Shown one piece after another: positions 26,000 to 34,066 of a DNA stretch of 53,451 bases (the first letter of the stretch is position 1; the number at the start of each line of letters is the position of its first letter). Below the pieces are notes generated by a model. That model did no database searches and had not been told where the DNA came from. It saw nothing but the letters and a program-made list of their open reading frames with translations. A program made the translations under genes and the position numbers. Source of the DNA: Tenacibaculum larymnensis (lineage in GTDB: Bacteria > Bacteroidota > Bacteroidia > Flavobacteriales > Flavobacteriaceae); NCBI RefSeq assembly GCF_028829235.1, contig NZ_JAIWJY010000016.1, positions 1 to 53,451 on the forward strand. The letters are read 5' to 3'.

Positions 26000-26644
26000 T
26001 TACTCTACAAGCCCTAGTTTTATTGCGTATTTTGTTAATCCAGCTAGGTTTTTTACGTTGAGTTTTGATATTAAATTCTTCCTGTAACTTTCAATGGTAT
26101 GCTTACTTAAAAAGAGTTTATCTGCTATTTCTTGTGTAGTATATTCTTCAGCAATTAATTTAAGTACGTCTTTTTCTCTTGCCGTTAACATTACAGAAGT
26201 TTCTTTTCTTTTATTAAAAACATTTTCCATGTATGCTTCCCGTACAGATTGTGAAAAGTATTTTTCACCATTAAGAATAGTTTGCACAGCTTGTAATAAT
26301 TCAGATTGTGTTGCATTTTTAGACAGGTATCCGTCAACATTATTCTTTATCAATGCATCTATCATCCCTGTATCTGTATGCATACTAACAATTAATGTTT
26401 TGATGTCTGAACGTTCTTTTTTTATATAATCGTTCAATGTAATACCATCTATATCTGGCATAGAAATATCACTAATAACAATATCTATATGTTGATCTGG
26501 ATTTGTTTTTATGTACTTTATTACATTTTCACCACTATTTGCTGTAAGTAAGATATTGTAAACATCTTCATTATTAAAAATGTTCAACAATCCGTCTAAA
26601 AACATTTTATGGTCATCAACTAAAATAATATTATAAGTCATCAT
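26000..26644 (-). CDS. Two-component response regulator, NarL/FixJ type
   Basis: The 214-residue protein has a receiver domain (IILVDDHKMFLDG; phosphoacceptor D59 in IVISDISMPDIDG; Thr/Ser strand LIVSMHT; Lys in GYLSKNA) and a LuxR-type HTH domain (LTAREKDVLKLIAEEYTTQEIADKLFLS, then KHTIESYRKNLISKL). It lies 3 bases after the histidine kinase gene and is surely its cognate partner. Its DNA-binding targets are not evident in this window. The start MMTYN could be either of two adjacent ATGs. Confidence 0.95.
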   Translation of the reverse strand: MMTYNIILVDDHKMFLDGLLNIFNNEDVYNILLTANSGENVIKYIKTNPDQHIDIVISDISMPDIDGITLNDYIKKERSDIKTLIVSMHTDTGMIDALIKNNVDGYLSKNATQSELLQAVQTILNGEKYFSQSVREAYMENVFNKRKETSVMLTAREKDVLKLIAEEYTTQEIADKLFLSKHTIESYRKNLISKLNVKNLAGLTKYAIKLGLVE

Positions 26645-26647
26645 GTA

Positions 26648-28528
26648 TTAATTTAAAGGTACATCAATATCTATCACTGTTCCTCTAGTTGGAAAAGAGT
26701 TAATTAAAATATTTCCCTTAATTGTTTTTAATCTATCTTTTAAATTTTGAAAACCAAGTCCGTACCTTACTTTTTCTTGATCAAACCCAACACCATCATC
26801 TTCAAAAAGTAGTTGTATTGTATTATTGAATACGGAAAGTTGAATGTCTATTTGTGTTGCCTTGGCATGTTTTAATGCATTAGTCAATAACTCTTGAATT
26901 ATTTTATAGAGTTCTACTTTCAGGTTCTCATCTATTTGATCCACCTCATCTGCCGGATGAATTTGTAGCGTTATTTGTTCTTTAGATAGTGCTTTAACAT
27001 TGTTTATATACTCTGTTATAATTGTTGTAAAAGCAGAATCTTTAAACTTTTTAGGCATTAAGTTATGAGACAACTCTCTTACCTGATTATACGTTTCATC
27101 TACTTGTTTAATGAGACTTTCTTCTTCTAATTTACTCTTATTAGATAATTGCAATTTTATAGTTGCTAAGTTGCCGCCAATACTATCATGTAACTCTCTT
27201 GCAATACGCTTTCTTTCATTATTCTGTCCTTCGAGTGAAGCTTTTACCAACTTTAACTCTTGGTCTTTAAGTAACGTGGTTATTTTTTGTTGATTTACTT
27301 CTTCTAAAGTCTTATTAAGTTTACTTTGTGTTTGAAGCTTTTGATAGTAAACATATAATAGAGCAAGTACAGGTATTAATACAATAAGAAAGACTATTAA
27401 AATATAAGCTTTCATTGTTTTTTGTCGTTCTATTTCTTGTTTTTGCTCCAGTGTTTTATACTGTACTTCTAGCTCATTGACTTGCTGTTTATTTTGACTT
27501 ACTAAAATTTCATTGTTTACACGATTTAATTGTGTCATTAAAGCATGCGCATTTTTATAATCTCCTGTTTCTGCATAAGCATTTTGAAGACCTAAAATAG
27601 CTCTTCTTTCTATTTCTAAATTCCTCCACTGAATAGAGTTTATATATACTGTAGATAATATAGTTTTGGCATTTTCATAGTCTTTCTCTTTTAAATAAAA
27701 ATTACCTACTACATTCCCTGCTTTAGCATATAAGGTATAGAAGCCTCTGGATAACGATTCATTAAAAACATTATAACAAAGATCTAATGCCTCATCTATT
27801 TTACCTTCTTTTTGTAATATTCTACCAAGCCATAAGTCAGTTTTCAATGCTTCTTTTACAAAGTCTTCTGCTACATAAAACAATCTTGCTTTCTCATAGT
27901 TTTCCTTTGCTTTTTCAAACTCTTTTCTTGTGTAATAAATAAAACCTAGTTCAAAAATAGCATCGTGCTTTAGCTTTTCGTTTGGAGCATTTTCAATACA
28001 TTCTTCTAAAATTGCTTTTCCTTCCTCTTCTTTTCCTCTAACATATTTTACTATTCCTAGTCCTATTCTATTTTTGACAAACAACTCATCATTCGACTCA
28101 CTATTTGAATGTTCTATTCCTTTAAAAAACCACTTCAAAGCCTCGTCAAAAAGTCCTTTTTCTAACTTTCCTTCAGCAACTATACTTGAAACCTTTGATA
28201 AATGATTTTCTTTGTCTATTAATTTATTCTTAGTGGTTTCTGTATACAGTTTATTCCCATAGTATATTATAGAGTCTAAGTTTCCTTTTTCTCTATGAAA
28301 TTCTATAAGATCAAATGTAGCATCATATTTAGCTTTAAAATTTTCTGCAGTATTAATTTTAAAAAAAAGAGAATCATTAGGTATTGTAGGGTTTACTCCA
28401 AAAGCTTTAAACCCTTGCACTCCTTCCGACTGTGACATTGCTTTAAAAGTAAAAAACAAAAGGACTGCGATTGTAACTTGTTTTACAAATAACAATCTCA
28501 TACCTCTTTTTAAGTAACCTATTCTCAT
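26648..28528 (-). CDS. Sensor histidine kinase with N-terminal tetratricopeptide repeats
   Basis: The 626-residue protein has a signal peptide and a periplasmic region of TPR units (for example EKARLFYVAEDFVKEALKTDLWLG). A coiled coil of Gln/Glu-rich helix precedes one transmembrane helix (about 370-392, AYILIVFLIVLIPVLALLYVYY). Then come a second coiled coil, a HisKA_3 dimerisation domain with RKRIARELHDSIGGNLATI (His about 441) and an HATPase_c domain (QELLTNALKHAKA, DDGVGFD, GLGFQNLKDRL). The alternative start at 28501 gives a cleaner signal peptide (MRLLFVKQVTIAVLLFFTF). It pairs with the downstream response regulator; the signal is unknown. Confidence 0.93.
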   Translation of the reverse strand: MRIGYLKRGMRLLFVKQVTIAVLLFFTFKAMSQSEGVQGFKAFGVNPTIPNDSLFFKINTAENFKAKYDATFDLIEFHREKGNLDSIIYYGNKLYTETTKNKLIDKENHLSKVSSIVAEGKLEKGLFDEALKWFFKGIEHSNSESNDELFVKNRIGLGIVKYVRGKEEEGKAILEECIENAPNEKLKHDAIFELGFIYYTRKEFEKAKENYEKARLFYVAEDFVKEALKTDLWLGRILQKEGKIDEALDLCYNVFNESLSRGFYTLYAKAGNVVGNFYLKEKDYENAKTILSTVYINSIQWRNLEIERRAILGLQNAYAETGDYKNAHALMTQLNRVNNEILVSQNKQQVNELEVQYKTLEQKQEIERQKTMKAYILIVFLIVLIPVLALLYVYYQKLQTQSKLNKTLEEVNQQKITTLLKDQELKLVKASLEGQNNERKRIARELHDSIGGNLATIKLQLSNKSKLEEESLIKQVDETYNQVRELSHNLMPKKFKDSAFTTIITEYINNVKALSKEQITLQIHPADEVDQIDENLKVELYKIIQELLTNALKHAKATQIDIQLSVFNNTIQLLFEDDGVGFDQEKVRYGLGFQNLKDRLKTIKGNILINSFPTRGTVIDIDVPLN

Positions 28529-28694
28529 CTCAATTATTAAATCTTTTCTCTAAACAATTAGAACCGCTAAAATTACATAACATTTTTATTTCTTAATTAA
28601 CTATTAATGATTTTATTCTTTCTACTCCTTTCTAAAGAAATAAAACTCTTTTATCAGTATTTATTTTTAAAAATTTATTCCTGATAACTTTTAT

Positions 28695-28713
28695 TAGTTA
28701 GGAAACCTAACTA
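28695..28713. promoter_or_regulatory. Candidate operator, perfect inverted repeat over the promoter
   Basis: TAGTTAGG-AAA-CCTAACTA is a perfect 8+8 inverted repeat with a 3-nt spacer. It overlaps the first two bases of the -7 box, so a bound dimer would block the promoter. The core TTAGG-N3-CCTAA recurs at 28998-29010 before the next gene. A MarR-family gene lies in the same cluster and is the likely binder, which is an inference. Confidence 0.7.
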
Positions 28714-28719
28714 TATTTG
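28712..28719 (+). promoter_or_regulatory. -7 promoter box of the thioredoxin-like gene
   Basis: TATATTTG matches TAnnTTTG. It overlaps the operator candidate and places the transcript start near 28725, which rules out the ATG at 28722 and supports ATG 28746. Confidence 0.75.
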
Positions 28720-28745
28720 TAATGAAATTTAAAATCAATATAATT

Positions 28746-28979
28746 ATGAGTAAATCTATTTTTTATCACGCAGGTTGCCCTGTTTGTGTTAGTGCAGAAC
28801 AAGACATTATAAATCTAATTGGTTTAGACAATGTTGAAGTAGTTCACTTCGGTAATGACAAAAATCGAATTTTAGAAGCAGAAAATGCTGGTGTAAAATC
28901 TGTCCCTGCTTTGGTTACTCCTACTGGTAATGTACTCCATATTAATTTTGGAGCATCAATGGAAGAAGTAAAAGGATAA
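28746..28979 (+). CDS. Small thioredoxin-fold protein with CPVC motif
   Basis: The 77-residue product (MSKSIFYHAGCPVCVSAEQD...) has a redox CPVC motif at the end of the first beta strand, followed by helix AEQDIINLIG, strand VEVVHFG and the cis-Pro strand GVKSVPALVTPTG. This is a minimal thioredoxin/glutaredoxin fold. The start chosen is ATG 28746 because the -7 box puts transcription start after the upstream ATG (28722). It is the first gene of a small unit with DUF2024 and MarR genes and may be derepressed by the MarR protein under redox or thiol stress; this last point is inferred. Confidence 0.8.
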   Translation: MSKSIFYHAGCPVCVSAEQDIINLIGLDNVEVVHFGNDKNRILEAENAGVKSVPALVTPTGNVLHINFGASMEEVKG

Positions 28980-28986
28980 TTTTTTT

Positions 28987-29026
28987 GCTCTACAAAGTTA
29001 GGATTCCTAATTTTGTAGAGCTTTTT
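28987..29026 (+). terminator. Terminator hairpin that embeds a second operator-like repeat
   Basis: A 16-bp stem (one G-U pair, 3-nt loop ATT) runs from GCTCTACAAA at 28987-28996 to TTTGTAGAGC at 29012-29021 and is followed by TTTTT. Its top is TTAGG-ATT-CCTAA, matching the upstream operator core with a different spacer. It should end most transcripts after the thioredoxin-like gene and allow some readthrough. Confidence 0.75.
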
Positions 29027-29046
29027 AATGTTTTAAATTATATAAA

Positions 29047-29256
29047 ATGGAAGTAGCTGTTTGGGATACTTATGTAACTAAGAAAGATAATACAATAATG
29101 CATTTTGACATTATTGCACCTTCTAACAATAAAGACACTAACATAATTTTTAATTATGGAAAAGAATATTTAAGAACTAAAGGTCTAGAAAACCTAGAAA
29201 TATCTTCAAAAGAATGCGTATTTTGCCATATTGAAATACTCAAACCTGAATGGTAA
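29047..29256 (+). CDS. DUF2024 family protein
   Basis: The 69-residue protein opens MEVAVWDTYVTKKDNTIMHFDIIAPSN and ends with SKECVFCHIE, matching the conserved DUF2024 signature (xVAVWDTYVxxxDGxxMHFDI, YGxEYLxxKGxE, ExCxFCHIE). The Cys-x-x-Cys/His cluster near the C terminus could bind a metal or be redox active. Homologues often occur near oxidative or thiol stress genes. It lies between the thioredoxin-like gene and the MarR gene. No biochemical role is known to me. Confidence 0.85.
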   Translation: MEVAVWDTYVTKKDNTIMHFDIIAPSNNKDTNIIFNYGKEYLRTKGLENLEISSKECVFCHIEILKPEW

Positions 29257-29309
29257 GATGCTATACATAAAAAAGGGTATTTTATATACGAAATGGAAAA
29301 CTGTAATTA

Positions 29310-29912
29310 ATGAAATCTCCTTTTGACTTAAATCAGCAAAACACTAAAATTGAAAGTAAAATAGTGGTGGCTTTGGAGCGAATTTCTGAAGCTTTCAGAG
29401 TACTTCTTTGGAGCGAAAGTAAAGAGAACTCTTTAAGTCCTATCCAAATTCAAATTCTAATTTTTTTACTATTTCACTCTGAAGAAAAGTGCAAAGTAAG
29501 TTATTTAGCTGAAGAATTTAATATGACTAAAGCTACCATTAGTGACAGTATTAGAGTTTTATTAAAAAAAGAACTGGTTCAAAAGTTTAATAACCCTAGC
29601 GATACTAGAAGTTATATTATTGGTTTAACCAATCAAGGAAAACAAATAGCAGAGAAATCAGCTAATTTTACACTTAATATAGAGAAACCTTTAAGTTCAT
29701 TACCTGAAGATCAAAAGAAAGATATACTAACAGGACTCTTAAAAGTAATATACCAACTAAATCAGGCAGGAGTTATAACTATTCAGAGAATGTGCTTTAC
29801 TTGTTCTTATTATCAAAATGAAAACAATGAGCATTTTTGTAAACTTTTACAATCTAAATTATCTTCGAAAGAGTTAAGAATTGATTGTCCAGAACATGAG
29901 TTTAAAGGTTAG
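29310..29912 (+). CDS. MarR family regulator with a four-Cys C-terminal extension
   Basis: The 200-residue protein has a MarR winged-helix core (helix-turn-helix SYLAEEFNMTKATISDSIRV, about 64-84; wing NNPSDTRSYIIGLT, 94-107). A C-terminal extension contains C162-x2-C165, C177 and C193-P-E-H196. Such a Cys/His set could bind Zn or an Fe-S cluster and act as a redox switch. It closes the thioredoxin-DUF2024-MarR cluster. The TTAGG-N3-CCTAA repeats upstream are the likely operator. Autoregulation through readthrough of the 28987 terminator is plausible. Confidence 0.85.
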   Translation: MKSPFDLNQQNTKIESKIVVALERISEAFRVLLWSESKENSLSPIQIQILIFLLFHSEEKCKVSYLAEEFNMTKATISDSIRVLLKKELVQKFNNPSDTRSYIIGLTNQGKQIAEKSANFTLNIEKPLSSLPEDQKKDILTGLLKVIYQLNQAGVITIQRMCFTCSYYQNENNEHFCKLLQSKLSSKELRIDCPEHEFKG

Positions 29913-29980
29913 TGTTTTAAAGCATCAATCCTACTTCTTAACTGTATGTTAAAAGGTTTACTTTATTACCTATAACCTTT

Positions 29981-29988
29981 TATTTTTG
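29981..29988 (+). promoter_or_regulatory. -7 promoter box of the AAA ATPase-yggS operon
   Basis: TATTTTTG fits TAnnTTTG and lies 16 nt before ATG 30004. Its overlap with the upstream in-frame TTG (29986) shows that the TTG cannot be the start. Confidence 0.7.
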
Positions 29989-30003
29989 ACAAAAAATAAC
30001 AAA

Positions 30004-30729
30004 ATGGCTATACATAACTTGATTCTTCAAACGAAAGAAACAACTATAGAACTAGATAAAGTTCATCTTAGTAATGAAAACAAAAATACGCTACAGCAAC
30101 TACTAAAAGAATTTAAACACGTAGCTGTTTTGAATCAATACAAACTCCCCGTTGATAATAAAATCTTATTATTCGGACATACTGGTTGTGGTAAAACTAC
30201 CACCGCTAGAGCTATTGCCAAAAAGCTTGATAAAAAAATTATCATACTTAATTTGGGTAGCATTGTTTCTTCAAAACTAGGAGAAACAGCTAAAAATATT
30301 TCCGAAGTTTTTAAAAAAGCTACAAGAGAAAGTGCTGTGTTATTTTTAGATGAATTTGATTACATCGGTAAAGCTCGTGATTACGACAGCAAAGACTCTA
30401 GCGAGATGAAACGATTGGTAAATACTGTAATTCAATTAATAGATCAATTACCTAACGATGTTTTATTAATTGCTGCTACCAATCACTCTAGTGTTATAGA
30501 TACTGCACTTTTAAGACGTTTTCAGTTAAAACTTAAATTCGAAGCGCCTAGTGAATCAGACTTAGACAGCTATTACGAAACGTTACTGCAACAATTCCCA
30601 GAAGAGTTTAGAAAAGTAAATCGTGTGTACGATATATCGTATGCGGAAGCAAAAGACATTACTCTTCGAGCTGTAAAAAATAAAATTATTGAAAAAGAAG
30701 AACTAAACAATCAATTCGTAAATGGATAA
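30004..30729 (+). CDS. AAA+ ATPase, single domain
   Basis: The 241-residue protein has Walker A GHTGCGKTT (58-66), Walker B AVLFLDEFDYIG, a sensor-1 region ending LIAATNHS and an RRF arginine pair (LLRRFQLKL), then a short lid. It lacks fused domains, so the partner or substrate is unknown; small single-AAA proteins of this type are often linked to remodelling of larger complexes. It overlaps the yggS start by 8 bases. The true start is ATG 30004, not the TTG 18 bases earlier. Confidence 0.85.
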   Translation: MAIHNLILQTKETTIELDKVHLSNENKNTLQQLLKEFKHVAVLNQYKLPVDNKILLFGHTGCGKTTTARAIAKKLDKKIIILNLGSIVSSKLGETAKNISEVFKKATRESAVLFLDEFDYIGKARDYDSKDSSEMKRLVNTVIQLIDQLPNDVLLIAATNHSSVIDTALLRRFQLKLKFEAPSESDLDSYYETLLQQFPEEFRKVNRVYDISYAEAKDITLRAVKNKIIEKEELNNQFVNG

Positions 30730-31456
30730 TATTCAAAACAACCTTAGCATTATTCATCAAAGAATACAATTTGCTTGTAAGAAAGCTAACAGATTACCAG
30801 AAGATGTTCGATTGTTACTAGCCACAAAAACAGTAAATACTGATAAAATAAATTTTGCTTTAGAACAAGGTGAAACTCTTGTGGGTGAAAATAAAGTACA
30901 AGAATTAAAGCAAAAGTGTAATGCAATAAAGCACTTACAACCTGAAGTACATTTTATTGGTCATTTACAAAGTAACAAGATTAAAGAAGTTATAAAATGG
31001 GCTACTTGTATTGAGTCTATCGATCGTTTATCAGTTGCTGAAAAATTACATCAACGGTTGATTTTTGAAGAAAAAGAAATTGATGTATACATACAAGTAA
31101 ACACCTCTTTTGAAGAAAGTAAATTCGGAGCCAATCCAGAGGAAACTATTGAGCTTGTAAAAGAAATATCTAAGTTTAAAAACATTCATATAAAAGGGTT
31201 AATGACTATTGGTTTACTAAGCTCAGAATCTAATGAAGTTCGAAAATGTTTTCGCCTTTTAAAACAGCTTCAAGAAGAAATCAAAGCATTACAAATTCCT
31301 AATGTAGCTATGGAAGATCTTTCTATGGGAATGAGTGGTGATTTAGAAATCGCTATTGAAGAAGGCGCTACTATTGTACGAGTTGGAACAGCTATTTTTG
31401 GAGAACGTATCTACCCTGATAGCTATTATTGGAACGAAGCGAAAAGTAGTACTTAA
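30722..31456 (+). CDS. YggS-family pyridoxal phosphate homeostasis protein (PLPBP)
   Basis: The 244-residue protein has the YggS/PROSC barrel signature: LLATKT with the PLP Lys36, GENKVQE, FIGHLQSNKI, SMGMSGDLEIAIEEGATIVRVGTAIFGER. It binds PLP without an enzymatic reaction and buffers free PLP and amino-acid pools in the cytoplasm. The stop overlaps the next gene's 3' end tail to tail. Role follows from the family. Confidence 0.95.
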   Translation: MDNIQNNLSIIHQRIQFACKKANRLPEDVRLLLATKTVNTDKINFALEQGETLVGENKVQELKQKCNAIKHLQPEVHFIGHLQSNKIKEVIKWATCIESIDRLSVAEKLHQRLIFEEKEIDVYIQVNTSFEESKFGANPEETIELVKEISKFKNIHIKGLMTIGLLSSESNEVRKCFRLLKQLQEEIKALQIPNVAMEDLSMGMSGDLEIAIEEGATIVRVGTAIFGERIYPDSYYWNEAKSST

Positions 31457-33141
31457 TTTTTCTGTACTCTTTTTAAATTCAATAAATCAATAGGGTTAAT
31501 TCCTAAACCTGAAACATTCTTTTGTGTAAAGCGGATTACCTCATCATAATATAATGGTACAATTGGAGCCTCAGCAATAATAATACTATCCATTTTTTGG
31601 TATAACTTATAACGCTTTTTTACATTTATTTCTTTGATGGATTGCTCATACAACCTATCAAAAAATTCATTTTTAAAGTGTGTATAATTAGGGCCGTTAG
31701 GTGTAAAATTTTTGCTATAAAATAACGACACATAATTTTCTGCATCAGGATAATCAGCTATCCAACTTGCTCTAAAAATAGGCAACTTACCATTAGCTTT
31801 TCCTTGGCGTAATGTTGAAGGTGGAATTACATCTACTTTAGTTACTATTCCTATTTTTTGTAATTCACGTTGAATAAACTCACACAAATCTAAATAGTTA
31901 CTGTTCGTTGTAATTGCTATTTGCGGATTCTCATCTCCTGTCTCTTCTTTGTATTGTGCTACTAACTTCTTTGCTTCTTCAGGCTTGTATGAATATCCTT
32001 GTTGATTATTGAATGAAGGCAATCCTTTCGGAATGAACCCACTTGTAGCAGGGCTACCGATTCCGTTTCTCAAAAACTTAATCATCTTCTCCCTATCAAA
32101 CCCAAAATTTATAGCTTGTCGTATCAATTTCGATTTTGTTGGGTGCTCTTCTTCTCCATCTAAATAAATTCCTAAATATTCTGTGTTTAAATACGCCCCT
32201 GTTTTCATATTGATTTTAGAAACATACTTCTCTTTTAAGGTTCCATCAGTATTTAGAATATCATCTTTATACGAAGCATCTAAACTTTTCATAAAATCGA
32301 TATTTCCTTGAATAAACTGTAAAAACTCACTTTGCTTATCTGGTAAAAAAGTTACAGCTACTGCTTCTAAATATGGAAGTTGATTTCCATTCTCATCCTT
32401 TTCAAAAAATAATGGGTTTTTTCTCAATACCAACTTGGTGTTTTCTACCCAAAGTTTAAAATGAAAAGGACCAGTTCCTATGGGGTTTGCTCTAAACTCA
32501 TTTCCAAAATAATCAACTGCTTCTTTTGGTACTACAGAGCAATACTTCATGGCTAATAATCCTAAAAAAGGTGGAAAAGGTTGCTTTAAATTGATTGTAA
32601 AAACAGAATCACTCTTCGCTTTAAAGTTCGCAACATTTTGTAACACCCAACCTCCTGGAGACGCCACATTCTTATCAAGTAATCGATTAAAAGAATATTC
32701 AAAATCTTTGGCTATTACATTTCTTGTAGAGTCTTTTCCAAACAGTTCGTGTTTGTGAAATAATACATCATTTCTTAAATGAAACTGGTAAGTTTTTCCA
32801 TCCTCAGAAATTGTCCAATTCTTAGCTATCGAAGGTTGCACTTGTAAACTATCATCCAGCTCTACTAAACCATTGTACAGCTGATTTACAGCCCAAATAT
32901 TTCGTTGATCTTTTGCAAAAGCAGGATCTAATGAGGTAATATTTGAATGCTCGTTATAGCGAAAAACTTGTGAATCGTTAAAAGTTGATGTTTTTTTTCC
33001 GCAAGAAGTAATAAAAAATAAAAAGTAAAGAACAAAAGGTAAAAGCTCTCGACTACATTCAAACTGACGCTTTCTAGAGCCTCTCTTCTCTCTTCTCTCT
33101 TTTCTTTCCTCTATTTTCTCTTCTCTATTTTTCAAACCCAT
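31453..33141 (-). CDS. Peptide/oligopeptide ABC transporter substrate-binding lipoprotein (SBP_bac_5)
   Basis: The 562-residue reading frame contains a lipobox FFITSC (Cys47) and a periplasmic binding protein body: SNITSLDPAFA, NGLVELDDSL, GKTYQFHLRNDVLFH, ANPIGTGPFHF, INFGFDREKMI, RASWIADYPDAENY. These are typical of family 5 proteins that bind peptides, nickel or similar ligands. The first 25 residues are highly charged (Glu/Arg/Lys) and encoded by a purine tract, so the start may be misplaced or the leader altered; no better in-frame ATG, GTG or TTG lies before the lipobox. It overlaps the upstream monooxygenase gene by 17 bases. Confidence 0.9.
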   Translation of the reverse strand: MGLKNREEKIEERKERREKRGSRKRQFECSRELLPFVLYFLFFITSCGKKTSTFNDSQVFRYNEHSNITSLDPAFAKDQRNIWAVNQLYNGLVELDDSLQVQPSIAKNWTISEDGKTYQFHLRNDVLFHKHELFGKDSTRNVIAKDFEYSFNRLLDKNVASPGGWVLQNVANFKAKSDSVFTINLKQPFPPFLGLLAMKYCSVVPKEAVDYFGNEFRANPIGTGPFHFKLWVENTKLVLRKNPLFFEKDENGNQLPYLEAVAVTFLPDKQSEFLQFIQGNIDFMKSLDASYKDDILNTDGTLKEKYVSKINMKTGAYLNTEYLGIYLDGEEEHPTKSKLIRQAINFGFDREKMIKFLRNGIGSPATSGFIPKGLPSFNNQQGYSYKPEEAKKLVAQYKEETGDENPQIAITTNSNYLDLCEFIQRELQKIGIVTKVDVIPPSTLRQGKANGKLPIFRASWIADYPDAENYVSLFYSKNFTPNGPNYTHFKNEFFDRLYEQSIKEINVKKRYKLYQKMDSIIIAEAPIVPLYYDEVIRFTQKNVSGLGINPIDLLNLKRVQKN

Positions 33142-33442
33142 ACTCTCGTTCTACTTTGCTTATTCGAAGTTGATATTTTTTATACCATCTCTCTCTTCCT
33201 ATGTTTCTAGCTTCAGTATGTTCTATGTTGTTTTTCCATTTTAAAATAGCATCCAAACTTTCCCAATAAGAAACCGTAATCCCTACATCACTTCTCGCTG
33301 ATTCTACTCCTAAATATCCTTCCTGCTCTTTGGCTAAATTGTCCATTTTTTCAGCCATTTCATAATATCCTTCTGTATCATCTGAAAGAGTTGTGCTAAA
33401 AATTACTGCGTAATATGGAGGTTTTAAATTATCTACTATCAT
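33125..33442 (-). CDS. Antibiotic biosynthesis monooxygenase (ABM)-fold protein
   Basis: The 105-residue protein has the dimeric alpha-beta barrel signature: YYAVIFSTTLSDDTEGYYEMAEKM, QEGYLGVESARSDVGITVSYWESLDAILKWKNNIEHTEA, IGRERWYKKYQLRI. These small enzymes oxidise aromatic or heme-like substrates or simply bind ligands. It sits between a GNAT gene, whose stop it overlaps by 4 bases, and the SBP gene. The specific substrate is unknown. Confidence 0.9.
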   Translation of the reverse strand: MIVDNLKPPYYAVIFSTTLSDDTEGYYEMAEKMDNLAKEQEGYLGVESARSDVGITVSYWESLDAILKWKNNIEHTEARNIGRERWYKKYQLRISKVEREYGFEK

Positions 33443-33939
33443 AAAATTAGTTCATATTTTGTTTCTGGTAAGCCAATATCATCACTTATAAATTTCTCTA
33501 TTGCAACAAAGTTAAATCGTTCTAATATTTTAGCGGAAGCTACATTTTCATCCACCACACACCCAATAAGTTTTTTCATTCCTACCGATTTACAGTACTG
33601 TATTAATCCTTCACAAAGCTCTGTTGCAAAGCCATTACCCCAGTATCGTTCTATAAATCGATAGCCTATTTCATCATTTCCTTCTTCATCTTTTACCAAA
33701 GCAACCGTACCTACAAATTCATTGTCTAACTTACGCTCTATGGCATATATCCAAAAATCATTTTCCTTATTAGTGTATCGTGCTATAAGCTGTTTTAAAT
33801 CCTCTTTACTTTCTTCTAAATTTTTAGGTTCCCCTGTTGCATATTGCAATACTTTAGGGTTACTTTCTAACTCATAAAAAGGTTCTATATCAACAACTTG
33901 AAGCTTTCGAATAAGTAATCTTTTCGTTTCAAAAATCAT
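33439..33939 (-). CDS. GNAT family N-acetyltransferase (RimJ/RimL-like)
   Basis: The 166-residue protein has FETKRLLIRKLQ at the start, then DFWIYAIERK, FVGTVALVKDEEGNDEIGYRFIERYWGNGFATE (acetyl-CoA binding, Q/R-x-x-G-x-G/A variant as RYWGNGFATE), then NVASAKILERFNF. This is the RimJ/RimL type GNAT fold. It is the first gene of the minus-strand trio (GNAT, ABM, SBP). The acceptor is unknown; acetylation of an amine on a ribosomal or small-molecule substrate is likely. Confidence 0.93.
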   Translation of the reverse strand: MIFETKRLLIRKLQVVDIEPFYELESNPKVLQYATGEPKNLEESKEDLKQLIARYTNKENDFWIYAIERKLDNEFVGTVALVKDEEGNDEIGYRFIERYWGNGFATELCEGLIQYCKSVGMKKLIGCVVDENVASAKILERFNFVAIEKFISDDIGLPETKYELIL

Positions 33940-33950
33940 GAATATTATCG

Positions 33951-33958
33951 TACTTTTG
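33951..33958 (+). promoter_or_regulatory. -7 promoter box of mtaB
   Basis: TACTTTTG fits TAnnTTTG. The leader to the ATG is about 100 nt and contains a small palindrome, CTGCTTTAAGCAG, near 33970. Confidence 0.7.
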
Positions 33959-34066
33959 CAAACCCAAAACTGCTTTAAGCAGTAGTAGATTAAATAAACT
34001 ATACGAACTTCTAAAAAATTAAAGACTTGTACAAGGCTTTTGTTTTTTATTTAGGACAGAGAAAAG

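Noticed and set aside
28722..28745. ATG at 28722 as start of the thioredoxin-like gene
   Set aside because: It lies 3 nt past the -7 box, at or before the expected transcript start; ATG 28746 is suitable.
29986..30003. TTG start of the AAA ATPase
   Set aside because: It overlaps the TATTTTTG promoter box, so it would not be in the transcript.
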